64,000 nt of DNA from contig NC_074719.1 in NCBI RefSeq assembly GCF_947242115.1, forward strand, positions 34,441,769 through 34,505,768, given 5' to 3'. A program made the translations under genes and the position numbers. Each line of letters opens with the position of its first letter. Within the stretch, counting starts at the first letter, position 1. Source of the DNA: Biomphalaria glabrata. Taxonomy: Eukaryota > Mollusca > Gastropoda > Planorbidae. The notes beneath the pieces are model-generated. The model did no database searches. It saw only the letters and a list, made by a program, of their open reading frames with translations, and was not told the origin of the DNA. Shown piece by piece: positions 36,839 through 46,887 of the stretch.

Positions 36839-36972
36839 ATTGGTGTCAGAAGTGGGATCCTCAACGAAAGGGGAGAAGATGGTCTAGATCTATGTATGGG
36901 ACATTGAACGAGTCCATTTTCGGGTAAATCAACATAAGTTTTGATTTTAGTTGATCAACGTTTTAATACTAG

Positions 36973-39204
36973 ATGGCGTCTAAGAAAACACTTAGTCAAC
37001 TGTCATTACAGGAACTTAGGCAGGAACTCAGAGGTAGAGAGCTGAAGGTGAGCGGCAACAAGGAGGCACTTATGGAGCGTCTTAGGCAAAGCATGATAGA
37101 GGAAGAACAGGACCCGGAGACCTATGAGTTTGAAATAGAACCGACTATGATGGAGCTTTGGAACATGATGCAAGAACAAGGCAAAACAAATACTGACATA
37201 GGGAACTCGATGAAAGAAGACATGAAATCATTAAAGGATGAACTTAAAAAAGAAATGGGTAATGAACTGGGCTCTATAAAATCATTTGTGACCGAATTGA
37301 AAAATGGCATAGACAGTTTCAAACAACAATTAAGAAATGAGGTCGCTGAATTAAGGTCCCAAATGGTGGGAGATGTTGATTCTAAAATTCAACAATTACG
37401 AAATGAAATGAAGGCGGAGCTGGAAAAGAAACAAGATGTGGGAGCCACTGTGACTGAAATGACGGGGAGGATTAAACCACCGGTGTTTGACGGCTCTGTG
37501 TCTTGGTCGGCGTATCGATTACAATTCGAGGCGGCGGCGCAAGTCAACAGATGGGTTACCAAGGCAGATAGGGCAACTGGTCTCATGTTGGCACTCAGAG
37601 GCAAGGCAGCCGAATTGTTACAGACTATGACGGATCGGACAGACTACGATGCCATGGTCAAAACAATGGAACTACGATACGGCACTGAACACCTGCAGGA
37701 AGTTTTCAGGATGCAATTAAAGAATCGACAACAGAAAAACGGAGAGACATTACAGGAATTAGCAGCAGACGTGGAACGTCTCGCTCGTCTTGCCTACCCA
37801 TCGGCAACACAGGAACTTCTGGATGTTCTGGTCACAGATGCTTTCATAGATGGAGTGCGAGATTCGGAACTTAAGAAAGCCATCCGAATAAGCGGAAAAC
37901 GGAAAATCAACGAAGCCCTCATCTATGCCCTGGCCTACGAGGCGGCCGAAGTTTCAGCGAGGAGCATACACTATTGTCGGACGTTAAATGTGGCGGAAGA
38001 GGAGGATCTGCCGAGGCGGATTCGAAGAATGGTGGAAAAGGCTTTAAATGAACGGGAACATTATCAGACCTCAAGGCGTAGTAAAAAGACTTTTCGTTGT
38101 TGGAAGTGTAACACTCCAGGTCATTTACGGAGGAATTGTAACATGTTGTTCCAAGGCCAAGGCTGTGCATCAGAACGTCAACCGCTACGATTCTACGGGC
38201 TTAAGGAGCAAGAACGGGCAGCCCAGGAAATCGAAACTCCGAGAATAACCACTCCTTTCAGAGTGTTAGAACAAAGCAGAACCTTGAGAGTGCAGGGAAA
38301 GATTGGCGCTGGTTCTTATAGGTTCCTCTTGGACACAGGGGCTACGAGGTCGATAGTTGGACCCAGTCTGATTGGTGATCGGGAAATAATACGAGTGAAT
38401 GGCTCTACTCTTGAAACGGCAGGTGGCGAAATGTTACCTATATTAGGACAGGTACGGCTTGATTTTGAAATAGGAAGTCAACCATTTAGTCATGATTTTC
38501 TGATCGCTAATGTTGTTGACGATTGCATCCTGGGTCTGGATTTTATGCAGGAATTCGGTTTATCTCTAAACATTGGAAGTGGAACTTTACAATATGGACA
38601 CATAGAGTTCCCATTGCTTGATGATGGTGTGGAAGGCATTCAGGTGAGACGAATCGAACATACGACCATACCAAAGTGGTCTAATCTGTCAGTAAACAGG
38701 TATCATAAAAGGGACAAACTGAAGTGGATCGAACTGGAAGGCCAGCTACATCCTAGAAGAGCGGAGATTGAAACATCAACCAATCACTGTTGTGGCTATA
38801 CGGGTAGTTACAAGGAAAGTGTTGGTGGTGGCAGCGCCGTCGATGATCATAATGACACATCAGATGCGTCTAGCTTTCAAGATAAAGAAAGTGGCAACCT
38901 TTTCAACGATAAGCGCGGACCCGAAAAGAAAACGCTAGATGAAGAAACTAGAAGAGTGACCCACAGGCAGAGTGAAACTATTGCTTTCGATGCCCTTGAT
39001 AGTGCTTCAATGGGCATGACCAAATCGGACAACGTTGGGTCTGTGTCCAATACTCCTGTTTGGCTACCAGTACTAACTGCAGACAGAAATTTAATAAGAA
39101 CTGTACGGGCGGCACCTCGAATGAACAATGCAAATACCAGAAAAACCATCAACAGGTCCGGACTTGACAAACGTGTGTACGTCTGCCTTCACAAAGCAGA
39201 GTAA
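36973..39204 (+). CDS. Gag-protease polyprotein of an LTR retroelement, with N-terminal SAP domain
   Basis: The product is a 743-residue polyprotein. Residues 4-40 form a SAP-type helix-turn-helix (LSLQELRQELRGRELKVSGN then KEALMERL), unusual as the start of a gag. About 60-155 is predicted coiled coil. 165-335 is a retrotransposon gag capsid-like region (WSAYRLQFEAAAQVNRW, FRMQLKNRQQKNGETLQEL). 376-389 is a CCHC zinc knuckle (CWKCNTPGHLRRNC). 453-525 is an aspartic protease with the DTGA active site and ILGLDFM flap/hydrophobic motif. The last 200 residues have no recognised domain. It is one open frame between the LTRs, and no pol gene follows. It belongs to the mobile element and not to the host. 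Confidence 0.85.
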   Translation: MASKKTLSQLSLQELRQELRGRELKVSGNKEALMERLRQSMIEEEQDPETYEFEIEPTMMELWNMMQEQGKTNTDIGNSMKEDMKSLKDELKKEMGNELGSIKSFVTELKNGIDSFKQQLRNEVAELRSQMVGDVDSKIQQLRNEMKAELEKKQDVGATVTEMTGRIKPPVFDGSVSWSAYRLQFEAAAQVNRWVTKADRATGLMLALRGKAAELLQTMTDRTDYDAMVKTMELRYGTEHLQEVFRMQLKNRQQKNGETLQELAADVERLARLAYPSATQELLDVLVTDAFIDGVRDSELKKAIRISGKRKINEALIYALAYEAAEVSARSIHYCRTLNVAEEEDLPRRIRRMVEKALNEREHYQTSRRSKKTFRCWKCNTPGHLRRNCNMLFQGQGCASERQPLRFYGLKEQERAAQEIETPRITTPFRVLEQSRTLRVQGKIGAGSYRFLLDTGATRSIVGPSLIGDREIIRVNGSTLETAGGEMLPILGQVRLDFEIGSQPFSHDFLIANVVDDCILGLDFMQEFGLSLNIGSGTLQYGHIEFPLLDDGVEGIQVRRIEHTTIPKWSNLSVNRYHKRDKLKWIELEGQLHPRRAEIETSTNHCCGYTGSYKESVGGGSAVDDHNDTSDASSFQDKESGNLFNDKRGPEKKTLDEETRRVTHRQSETIAFDALDSASMGMTKSDNVGSVSNTPVWLPVLTADRNLIRTVRAAPRMNNANTRKTINRSGLDKRVYVCLHKAE

Positions 39205-39427
39205 AAGATGAATCAATTTCAGCGGAAACTGGACACTGATAATGTGGTTAATGGACATGTGTAGACAGGCCTACCTTCTGGAGATGGCTTGAAATGACAG
39301 TGTGTTTATGACCTGGCCTCCAGTGGGACTATAACTTTCTTGCCAGAACTTCATCTGCACTGACAATTCTTCAGCCCTAGCGAAAATCTGGTCATGTTCG
39401 GGACGAACATAACTAAGGAGGGGGCAG

Positions 39428-39643
39428 TGTTATGACTCTACATTACGCACTGTCATTTGGCGCGACATTGTGTACCAGAGGACACAATAGAGGACAGAGG
39501 AAGGAAGATGGCCGATGTTTTAGCGATGTAAACAAGGAGGCCTGAGCTGTGATTCTAAGTTTGGCTCTAGTTGTAGTTATAATTGATTATTAAACGTTCT
39601 GTTTTATACCACTTTCGTTGGGGTTAATTGCTAAGTTATAGCA
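39428..39643 (+). repeat. 3' LTR of the 36623-39643 element
   Basis: 216 bp. It follows the purine tract directly and abuts the inverted-repeat element's resumed arm. Confidence 0.9.
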
Positions 39644-39827
39644 ATATATTAGACATAAATGGATAGCAGCACCAGGGACCAAGTTTTTAAGAGAGAAAGT
39701 AGTGAATTAAAATGCTACGAAAATAAGGTGGGGGAGGGGCTTGCTAGGGCTTGTGACCTTTGACCACTGGGATGGTAATTTGCATTCGGACGAAATGACT
39801 CTGGATCAGAAGAATGTTTTTTTGGAC

Positions 39828-39920
39828 ATTCCGATGGTCTAGAGGTTAAGTTTGCTTTGTGCGTTATCGCTAGGCGGTGGTGTCGAATCCAGAGTCACGG
39901 GTTCGAGCCTCGGTCGGCGC
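39828..39920 (+). other. tRNA-like sequence in the core of the inverted-repeat element
   Basis: The A box TGGTCTAGAGG (39835) and B box GGGTTCGAGCCT (about 39899) are both close to consensus. Their spacing of about 55-60 bp and a long variable region suggest descent from a class II (Ser/Leu-type) tRNA. The T-arm pairs four of five positions and the acceptor only about four of seven, so it is not a functional tRNA. It is conserved almost base for base in the copy at 62645-62735. Confidence 0.6.
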
Positions 39921-40010
39921 ATTCGTAGCATTTTAATTCAGTACTTTCTCTCTTAAAAACTTGGTCCCTGGTGCTGCTATAAATTTATGTCTAATATATG
40001 TATGTATCAC

Positions 40011-41109
40011 ATTTGTTTCAGCCCCTAGCTTCAACTCCATATTTTATTTTAAAGCCCTAAACAATCTATTGTCAATATTTTAGAAATTTGTGTAAAGATA
40101 AAAATACAAAACAATTTGATATTGATAATCAAACTATAGTAACGTATTGTCAAAGAATATAAATGTAATATTAGTCAATTATGCGATTTCAAACAATCAT
40201 TGTTATAACTCCTTTTTTACAAAACAATATCCGGAACATTTTTACAGTTATTGAAATATAACTGTAAGTATGGAGATTTTGATTTAGCATTTATATGCTA
40301 TTTACATAAAAAAACGGAACAACATATTATTGATAATGTGCTTTTGCAATCATGGAAATTAAACGTAATATAGGTTAGAAGAGCAAACAAACATTCGTTG
40401 GCGTTGATTAGTTCTGCACAAAAACATCCATAAAAATCAATTATAGATACTTAAAACTATTGAAACTATTGAAATGTTACGGAAGGAACATTAAAGGGTA
40501 AATCAGATTTTCAATATCTTTTATAATTACTATTTTATCTAAACGTGACGGACAGACCGACCGACCGACAAAACACACAAAAAAGACAGTATTATTCTGA
40601 TGGGGGCACTAAACAAAAATTCATAAAATCTGATTATTTTTAACATTTTGAGGGAACTGATAGCACAAAGTCTTGCAGATACTTGTCACGATACTTCATG
40701 AAAGTCGTTGTGTCTGGGGTCCATTTTTTTAAATGTGCGTGATATTCACATACAAAGTGCATTTGTAGCCTTTATAAACAAATATTAATGTTTTCTTTTA
40801 ATTTTAGCAGCTAGTTGACCAGAAAATAACACCTTTAACTAATATTGTTTTTTAACATTTCTTGTACATTTTATAAATATATTTGACTTAGTGATACTGA
40901 AAATACAAAAAAAATTATCGTTCTTTGTTAACATAGTGTAACATTGCCTCCCTTTAATTTAATTATTTGTTTTAGAATTTTTTATCTTTTTATGAAAAAT
41001 TCGCTTGCATAATTAATTTTATAAATTAAACGGTTTGCCTTTAGACAACCAAAAGTAGCCGTTGCACATAAACCTTTTCAAGCCGCATCTAATGGTGAAA
41101 TAATATTTT
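40011..41109. other. AT-rich segment with CGGAACA motifs
   Basis: It resembles 35891-36607 in composition and in ATCCGGAACATTTTT-like motifs. A run of GACCGACCGACC near 40555 resembles the TCTGTCCGTC tract of the hairpin-end repeat in reverse. No genes seen. Confidence 0.4.
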
Positions 41110-41213
41110 TCATTTCTTTTCTACTTTTTGAGATCTGACAGACGGATAGACGGACAGACAGATATTTTGCACAAACCTAATAGCGGCTTTTCCCCTTAGG
41201 GGACCGCTAAAAA
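41110..41213 (+). mobile_element. Hairpin-end repeat (Helitron-like terminus?), copy 2
   Basis: It reads AGATCTGACAGACGGA, then a GACGGACAGACAGA tract, then GCGGCTTTTCCCCTTAGGGG and ACCGCTAA. This is the reverse complement of the start of copy 1 at 4591. The final CCCCTTAGGGG hairpin followed by CCGCTAA fits a Helitron 3' terminus. Confidence 0.5.
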
Positions 41214-41214
41214 A

Positions 41215-42900
41215 GAAAATTACACAAACAAACTTCTATGAGCGCAACCAAAGGGGTTTTGAGTTTGAGCCAATTTTCTGCGGGGTATAAAAAAATACCT
41301 CTTCAATATTAAAAAAAAAAAAGCAAATTACACACTATAAAATCTATGAGCGTAACCAACGGGGTTTTGAAATTAACCCGCCCCCCTTTTCAGCGGGGTT
41401 TGAAGCTAAAAAATATTTATTCAATATTTTAAAAAGCGTATTACACACTCAAAATGCTATGAGCGAAGCCAAAGAGGTTTTGAGTTTAAACCGCCCTTCT
41501 AAAAAAATACCTCTTCAATTAAAAAAAAAAACACAAAATGACATACTAAAATTCTTTGAGCGTAGCTGAGCTATTAGGGGCTTATGAGTTTCAACCCCCC
41601 TCCTCCAGATGGCTTTTTTAAAAATAAAAACCCCTCCAAATGACTTTGAGTTTAATATCCCCTACAGAGAGTTTTGAGGTTGAAAACCTCTTCCTTCAAT
41701 AGTATTCTAAAGCAAACTACTGTCACTAAATCCAATGAGCGTAGCTAAATGGGTTTTTTGAATTAAATAAAAACAACTCCAGATACTTTTTTAAGTTTTA
41801 AACGCCCCAAAAGATGATTTTGATGACAAAACTTTCCTTTTCGATATAAAAGTAAAGCAAAATAGTCACTTATTCCAAGAGCGTGGTTAAGAGGGGTTAT
41901 AAATCTCTACCAGTGGCTGGGCTCCATTAATAAAGTGCAATGAATAGTCATTTGCCGAAATTGAAAAACGCTAAATGTGGCTCAACAAAGATATCTAAGA
42001 CAGATTTTAGGAGTCAGTTATAGAGATCGGGTGTAAATCAAGGAAATCCTATACCGAACTATACCGACCCATTAGTAAGATTGTGACAGAGCGACGCATG
42101 AGGTTTGCAGGACATGTTCTCCGACAAAATGAATTACGCATAAGAGGAGTTGCGATGTGTTAGACACCTTATTTATATAGATTAGTTATTTAGCGACGCA
42201 CCATAGAAGACGCATATTGAACGGGACTAGTGACGTTTGGGATATGTTGGGTTAGAGACCGGAAAATCAGTTAGCGATAGAACACTCCAGGGTAACGACG
42301 TGTTTAGTGACAGAGACTTCTACTGTGCCCTTTTATCAGAATAAATCCATGTGAACTTGTTCATCAGAGTCGACTACATCTCTTCACTCGTTAAAAACAG
42401 ATGTGCCAGTTCTTGTTTGTATTGTTGTTCAACTACACGTAATACACCCGAACAATTACACCCAAACGATTGCAGAGTAATTGGTTGACTTCAAGACAGC
42501 CTGAACTAGCAACATCACAGATGGCATCCTAGTACAACTTGGCGCCACATATTCATGGAGGTCCTCAGAGCAGGTGGCAAGAGGCTTCAGCCATTGTCAA
42601 TGACATATTTTTGTGGAAACAGCTCGCCGTTGCGCCAAACGGCGCGGGAGGATCTAAGTTAGTAGCGGATTAGGTTTTTGAAATAAAACTTTTAAATAGC
42701 AGGATATCCAACAGTAGATGCCTCAAAATATTCATTTTTTCGGCTTTTAATAACTGAAATAGCGCTTGGAGGCGGGTCTCCGCCCTGCGCTTTGGGAACT
42801 CTCAGAGCTTCCCCAGAACAATTTTTCTACTAATTCCTAGAAGAGCCTAGTCTAAGGCACAATAGATGTCTTCCGAACGAATGAAGGGTCAGAATGTAAT
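41215..42900 (+). mobile_element. LINE 3' end plus internal repeats (AQQRWLRRIL family), copy 3, split by a solo LTR
   Basis: Five or six degenerate units of about 110-130 bp (ATGAGCG(C/T)A(A/G)CCAA, GGGGTTTTGAGTTTGA, AAATACCTCTTCAAT) run to 41890. The join CCAGTGGCTGGGCTCC follows, then codons resembling VAQQRW and MRFAGHVLRQNELRIRRVA to 42157. After the solo LTR (42158-42519) the LINE resumes with the C-terminal codons (TGGCGCCACATATTCATGGA, TTGCGCCAAACGGCGCGGGA) and a 3' UTR ending GAATGAAGGGTCAGAATG and (CA)n at 42920-42935. It is dead. Confidence 0.75.
42158..42519. mobile_element. Solo LTR in a LINE tail
   Basis: 362 bp running TGTTAGACACC...AACATCACA, flanked by the 4-bp direct repeat GATG (42154-42157 and 42520-42523). 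It interrupts a LINE sequence that reads on across the gap and contains an AATAAA. The TG...CA ends and short target duplication fit a Ty3/Gypsy-type LTR left by recombination. Confidence 0.75.
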
Positions 42901-43156
42901 AAAGATTAATTATGTACACACAAACACACACACACACACATATATGATTTTGTTTTGGCGGTTGAGGGAGGAAAAATCAACCCCCCGCAGAAAAAAATAC
43001 TGGCTACGCCCATGCAACAGAAAACAGCGGTGTCTTCATTTCAAAGATCAAGGATGAGTGCAGAGTTTCACGTGACTAAGCAAACCCAGTGAACTGTAGA
43101 TAAATTGAAATAAATAACTGAATTTTAAAATTGAATAGACTCTCGTTTTCTTCTTG

Positions 43157-43643
43157 TTGAACAATCCAATAACGTAGGTCATTATAAACTATATCAATAA
43201 CGTGTTAGGTAATTGTAGACTATATGTATTACAGCGCAACAAACCAATAACGTGTTAGGTAATTATAAACTATATGTATTACAGCGCAACAATCCAATAA
43301 CGTGTTAGGTAATTGTAGACTATATGTATTACAGCGCAACAATCCAATAACGTGTTAGGTAATTATAAACTATATGTATTACAGCGCAACAATCCAATAA
43401 CGTGTTAGGTAATTGTAGACTATATGTATTACAGCGCAACAAACAAATAACGTGTTAGGTAATTGTAGACTATATGTATTACAGCGCAACAATCCAATAA
43501 CGTGTTAGGTAATTGTAGACTATATGTATTACAGCGCAACAAACAAATAACGTGTTAGGTAATTGTAGACTATATGTATTACAGCGCAACAATCCAATAA
43601 CGTGTTAGGTAATTATAAACTATATGTATTACAGCGCAACAAA
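43157..43643. repeat. 50-bp minisatellite, about 9.7 copies
   Basis: The unit holds CCAATAACGTGTTAGGTAAT, TGTAGACTATATGTATTACA and GCGCAAC. Variants AAACAAATAACG and ATTATAAACT alternate among copies, so dimers or trimers were probably duplicated. Confidence 0.97.
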
Positions 43644-44048
43644 CAAACGGAAAAAAAACAACAGGATTTCTTAAGGGTGGAGGCGAGGGGGTGACTCCCT
43701 GAGCTGACCGCACCTAGTGACACCCACCCTAGGGACGCCACTGCTCCTACACACCTCCAATATACTTCCTACTTGCCTCTTAGATATCTCCTATATACAT
43801 AAAAATGAAGTGCCACTTAAATTGTCCAGCAAGTATGTAGTTAAAACTTTGTAGGGACCATTCCCACATTTCCACATGAACATTCTGTTCGTATACATTA
43901 ACAACATGAGTGTTCTAGGTAGCCAAAGGCGACATCTTTTTATTATTCTTTATTTGTATTTTTTTTCAGCTTATTTTTGTTTTCCTAAAGTAGATTCAAT
44001 ATAGTTTAAATGTAGGAAAGATTGTTTTATGTAGTCTTCCGTTTTCAG
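43644..44048. promoter_or_regulatory. Region upstream of the GH18-like start codon
   Basis: A less AT-rich patch (43670-43745) is followed by a worn relative of the 11-bp minisatellite (43742-43800) and AT-rich sequence. CTTCCGTTTTCAG immediately precedes the ATG and is a good splice acceptor, so the first coding exon may follow a 5' UTR exon that I could not place. No TATA box or initiator was assigned with confidence. Confidence 0.35.
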
Positions 44049-44103
44049 ATGGAAATTGCATATTTGGCAGTTCAGTTGTATTTTGTATTTACAAGTGAAG
44101 CAG
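44049..44103 (+). CDS. GH18 chitinase-like protein, exon 1 (signal peptide)
   Basis: It encodes MEIAYLAVQLYFVFTSEA and one further base, followed by a consensus donor (GTAAGT, 44104). The hydrophobic run is a likely secretion signal, with cleavage near EA-A. It ends in phase 1, and the lone G joins exon 2 (CA) to give GCA (Ala). GH18 chitinases and chitinase-like lectins of animals also begin with a signal peptide directly before the first barrel strand. The assignment rests on the in-frame join and the GH18 likeness of exons 2-5. Confidence 0.6.
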
Positions 44104-44499
44104 GTAAGTACATGAATCTGTATATTTATATTTTTAATTTAAAGAAGGATGTTGCTGGGTTTTTTTTTTTTTTTTTTTAATATGCCAAATAATACATTAG
44201 TTACACCTCTTAATATATACATTGAAAAGAATAGAAACTTTTCTTTATACTACTCGGCGAGAGGACTTTCGGATTCAGTGGTATATATGAAAACTACACT
44301 TAAAACTTAAATGTAAATACAACACAGAATGTATTATCTCTTAATCATGTGACCTTCTAATCTTGTCGAAAGTTTCACACTTGACTAAAGTCATCTAGTT
44401 AGTAATATAACAGTGTCGACATAATGGCGATTCGTAATGTTGTTTCACGGACATATAACTTGTTTATTGAAAATGTAAGTATAAATGTAAGTATAATCA

Positions 44500-45142
44500 T
44501 CAAATTCCATTTGAGTCAGGGGCCTGAGAGGCTTAAATCCTCTCTTGCAAAAGCCCTGGACAGAAACCCTGCTGTTTTGCGTAGTGTATACATGTCACCA
44601 TACAGGTCGAGAAGTTTGGGTTTCCCAGACCTGTCGAGGCGGAGATCAGCAAGTCTGGTGCTATCAAACACAATATAACGCACGGTTTCCTCTTCTTCCC
44701 CGCAGCGGGGGCACTGTAAATCGAAATTTTTCCAGAGCCGTGAGAAATATGAGCCAACAGGACAGTGACCTGTCTTGCACAATGTTCTAACAGCTTGGTC
44801 AGGCCTGGACAGCCACCACCATGCGCTCCGAGACTCTACGGGCTTTTTGGGACTTGTCCCAACACTCAAACCAATTTTCCATTTCTGTTTTTTTTTTTTA
44901 AATATAGCCAGAGCATGATGAAAACTTACAGCCTGTTCAGTGGGTGGAATTTGCCCTCCTTGGTGGACCAGTGAGTCTGTAATAGTGTTGTCAGTAACAT
45001 CTATGTGATTCGGTACCCACTGCTTTATTACAGAGGTGCCATAGCGCTGCTTTATGTTGTAGTTATGGCAAATAAAATTTTCATTATACTTTATACACAA
45101 TAGAAGATAAACCCATACACCTGGGACAGGAAACAAAGCCAT
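44500..45142 (-). mobile_element. LINE C-terminal part with RNase H and CCHC-like end
   Basis: Minus-strand frame 45142-44516 encodes an RNase H-like end (IKQRYGTSVIKQWVPNHIDV followed by TDNTITDSLVHQGG, from the QWVPGHxDVxGNxxADxLAKxG pattern). It then reads CKTGHCPVGSYFSRL, the finger CPRCGEEEETVRYIV and DLYGDMYTLRKTAGFLSRAF. This arrangement fits I- or Jockey-related LINEs with RNase H. The copy is 5'-truncated and lies in intron 1 of the GH18-like gene in opposite orientation. A plus-strand copy of its end is at 22680-22832. Confidence 0.8.
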
Positions 45143-45514
45143 CAGTGTTTAACTAAGACCTAAATTGATTTTTAAAAATCTCACAAAACAAAAAGAAACA
45201 AAACAAAACAATCTTCAAGTTAACCACCTGAATCGTCCCCTTCTCCCTTAAATTTACGAGGAGACTCAGACTGACCAAAACTGAACAGTAACATCTCTAT
45301 GACGCTTATTGCGCACACAAAAAGGGTTCTTCAATATAGGAGTTTTAAATGATGACAACGTTATGTTATTCCGCTAGTTTGACCCACTTATCTTTTATTA
45401 TATAATACAGACGTTTTTTTTTACCTTTTTTTTAAAAAAAAGTTCCGAAAAAAAAACAACTGTACCCTAAACTTTTTTTCGCAACCTTTGTAATGAAAAA
45501 GACCTAGTTTAACA

Positions 45515-45722
45515 AGGTTATAAAGACAGTTTGTATGGAAACCCAAACTCAAAATCGGCCCCCGAAGTGGTCCACTTAGGCAGGTATCAAGGCAGGTTTC
45601 AAATTTTCAGAAAAACATATCTGAATGAAATTCTATCTAAGGCAAATGACAGAGAAGATTGGAGAAAGAAGGTTGACAGATCTTGTGTCCAGCAGACCAA
45701 GTTAAAAGTGCATCTGGACTAA
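45515..45722 (+). mobile_element. LINE 3'-end remnant (copy of the 5320 repeat)
   Basis: Near-complement of 5320-5520, in intron 1. Its end reads NDREDWRKKVDRSCVQQTKL, close to the last codons of the LINE at 49690 (REEWRKTADKYCLVPQRSN). The 63-codon open frame is that tail and not a host gene. Confidence 0.65.
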
Positions 45723-46604
45723 CTGATGTCATATAAAAAAATAATGATTATCTAATGATGTAATTGGGTCAATCTTTTATTCTAAGTGTTAAGTAAAAAA
45801 AGGCATTTCTGTAAAGAAAAAATTCTTTAATTAAGTGTTCCATGGTAATACCACCGCACTGCAATTCACACGATAATATGAAAAACTAATTATTAATTTT
45901 TGTTTCAAATTTTGTTTCACTTATATGGATACAATTTTTTTTTCTTTTTTTGAAACGTAAAAGTTGGTATGATAGAAATTATTTATCTTAGCATTACAAT
46001 TGTAAAAAAAAAATTGACAAAAAATCTAAAATAAATTTGTGTAAAATGTGATAAATTGTTGTCTCCAGTATTAATAATCCTCCAGTATTGTTACTATTAA
46101 TATGGAGTAGTTGTAAAAATGGTGTATTTTTATGAAAGAACTGCTTGCATACTTGATTTTTTCTATAAATTAAATTTTATTATTACTATTATTATTAACT
46201 TTAGTTAATATTGATAACTGTGGTAAAGTATATGATAATGCTGAGCTTTCAAATGTCCAAAAGTAGCCCATTTACCTAAAATCTAATTTGAGTAAATAAT
46301 GAGAAAACACAAGCAATGGTCAAGGAATGGACAGACAAGTCAATGAAAGATTATTTAATCCTGGTATAAGCCAAGGAGAAATAAAAATGACGTTTATCAA
46401 TCAAGTGATTGAGCAGGTCGAAAGTTTGTAGAAAAACACCGACATCCTATTCCAAAGGTTGCCTTATCCTTTTTTTTTTGGGCCTATTATTAGTTATGAC
46501 TAAGCAAAATAAAAGGTCTAATGCATTTTGTTTTGTTTTTTCAAAATAAAATTTCTGCTCTGTATGATTGTACACTTTTTTAAATGGATCTTCTACTTTA
46601 TTAG

Positions 46605-46764
46605 CACCTTGCAGTGTATTGACCTGTACTGTAGATGTTCAGTCACTGGCCCAATCCAGGTTTGAAATGAATCTGCTCGATCCAAACACTTGCCAAACTG
46701 TGATAATAGAACATGCTTCTAGTATCAACAATATATTACTTCATCCCGTACAAGTCACTCAAAT
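46605..46764 (+). CDS. GH18 chitinase-like protein, exon 2 (barrel N-terminus)
   Basis: It lies between TTTATTAG and the donor GTGAGT and ends in phase 2. The product begins (A)PCSVLTCTVDVQSLAQSRFE and continues MNLLDPNTCQTVIIEHASSI then NNILLHPVQVTQ. It lines up with the family's VCYYTNWxQYR...(F)xPxxIDPxLCTHxIYAFAxINN, keeping both disulphide cysteines (before TVDVQS and in NTCQT) and the F-x-x-N-x-x-DP spacing. The substrate-cleft residues TNW and YAF are replaced (TVD, EHA). The intron before it (2.5 kb) holds an RNase H-type LINE, and the one after it (4.9 kb) holds LINE, SINE and LTR pieces. Confidence 0.7.
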
Positions 46765-46887
46765 GTGAGTTTCTGATATCATAAGAGAGGTCTATCAATA
46801 GCTAATCATTTCTTTGTTTTAAAGGTACACTTTATATACTATATTCTTTTTTTTTTTCACATTTAAAAATCACTAAATATAAATTTT

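Larger units (their letters stand above)
36623..39643 (+). mobile_element. Young LTR retroelement encoding gag and protease only (Ty3/Gypsy-like)
   Basis: The two 216-bp LTRs (36623-36838 and 39428-39643, TGTTATGACT...TATAGCA) are identical by eye, so the insertion is very recent. A primer-binding-like site (TTGGTGTCAGAAGTGGGA) follows the 5' LTR within two bases, and a purine-rich tract (AAGGAGGGGG) precedes the 3' LTR. The interior has room only for gag and protease. No reverse transcriptase, RNase H or integrase is present, so it would depend on a relative for movement. As a gag-only type of element it looks whole. It sits inside the left arm of the inverted-repeat element at 36608-40010. 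Confidence 0.85.
36608..40010. mobile_element. Terminal-inverted-repeat element with tRNA-like core, copy 1, split by an LTR element
   Basis: The arms are long inverted repeats. The left arm is GTGATACATACAT (36608) interrupted by 3 kb and resuming at 39646 with TATTAGACATAAAT, CAGCACCAGGGACCAAG and GAATTAAAATGCTACGAA. The right arm is the complement, 39922-40010. About 85 bp of each arm match. The core between the arms has pol III-like A and B boxes (next entry) and an internal hairpin (GACTCTGGAT with ATCCAGAGTC). Without the insertion the element is about 380 bp. A second copy lies at 62517-62818. It has no coding capacity. Confidence 0.7.

Noticed and set aside
39828-39920. Functional tRNA gene
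   Set aside because: A and B boxes are good, but the acceptor and anticodon stems do not pair well and the same sequence recurs inside a mobile element at 62645.
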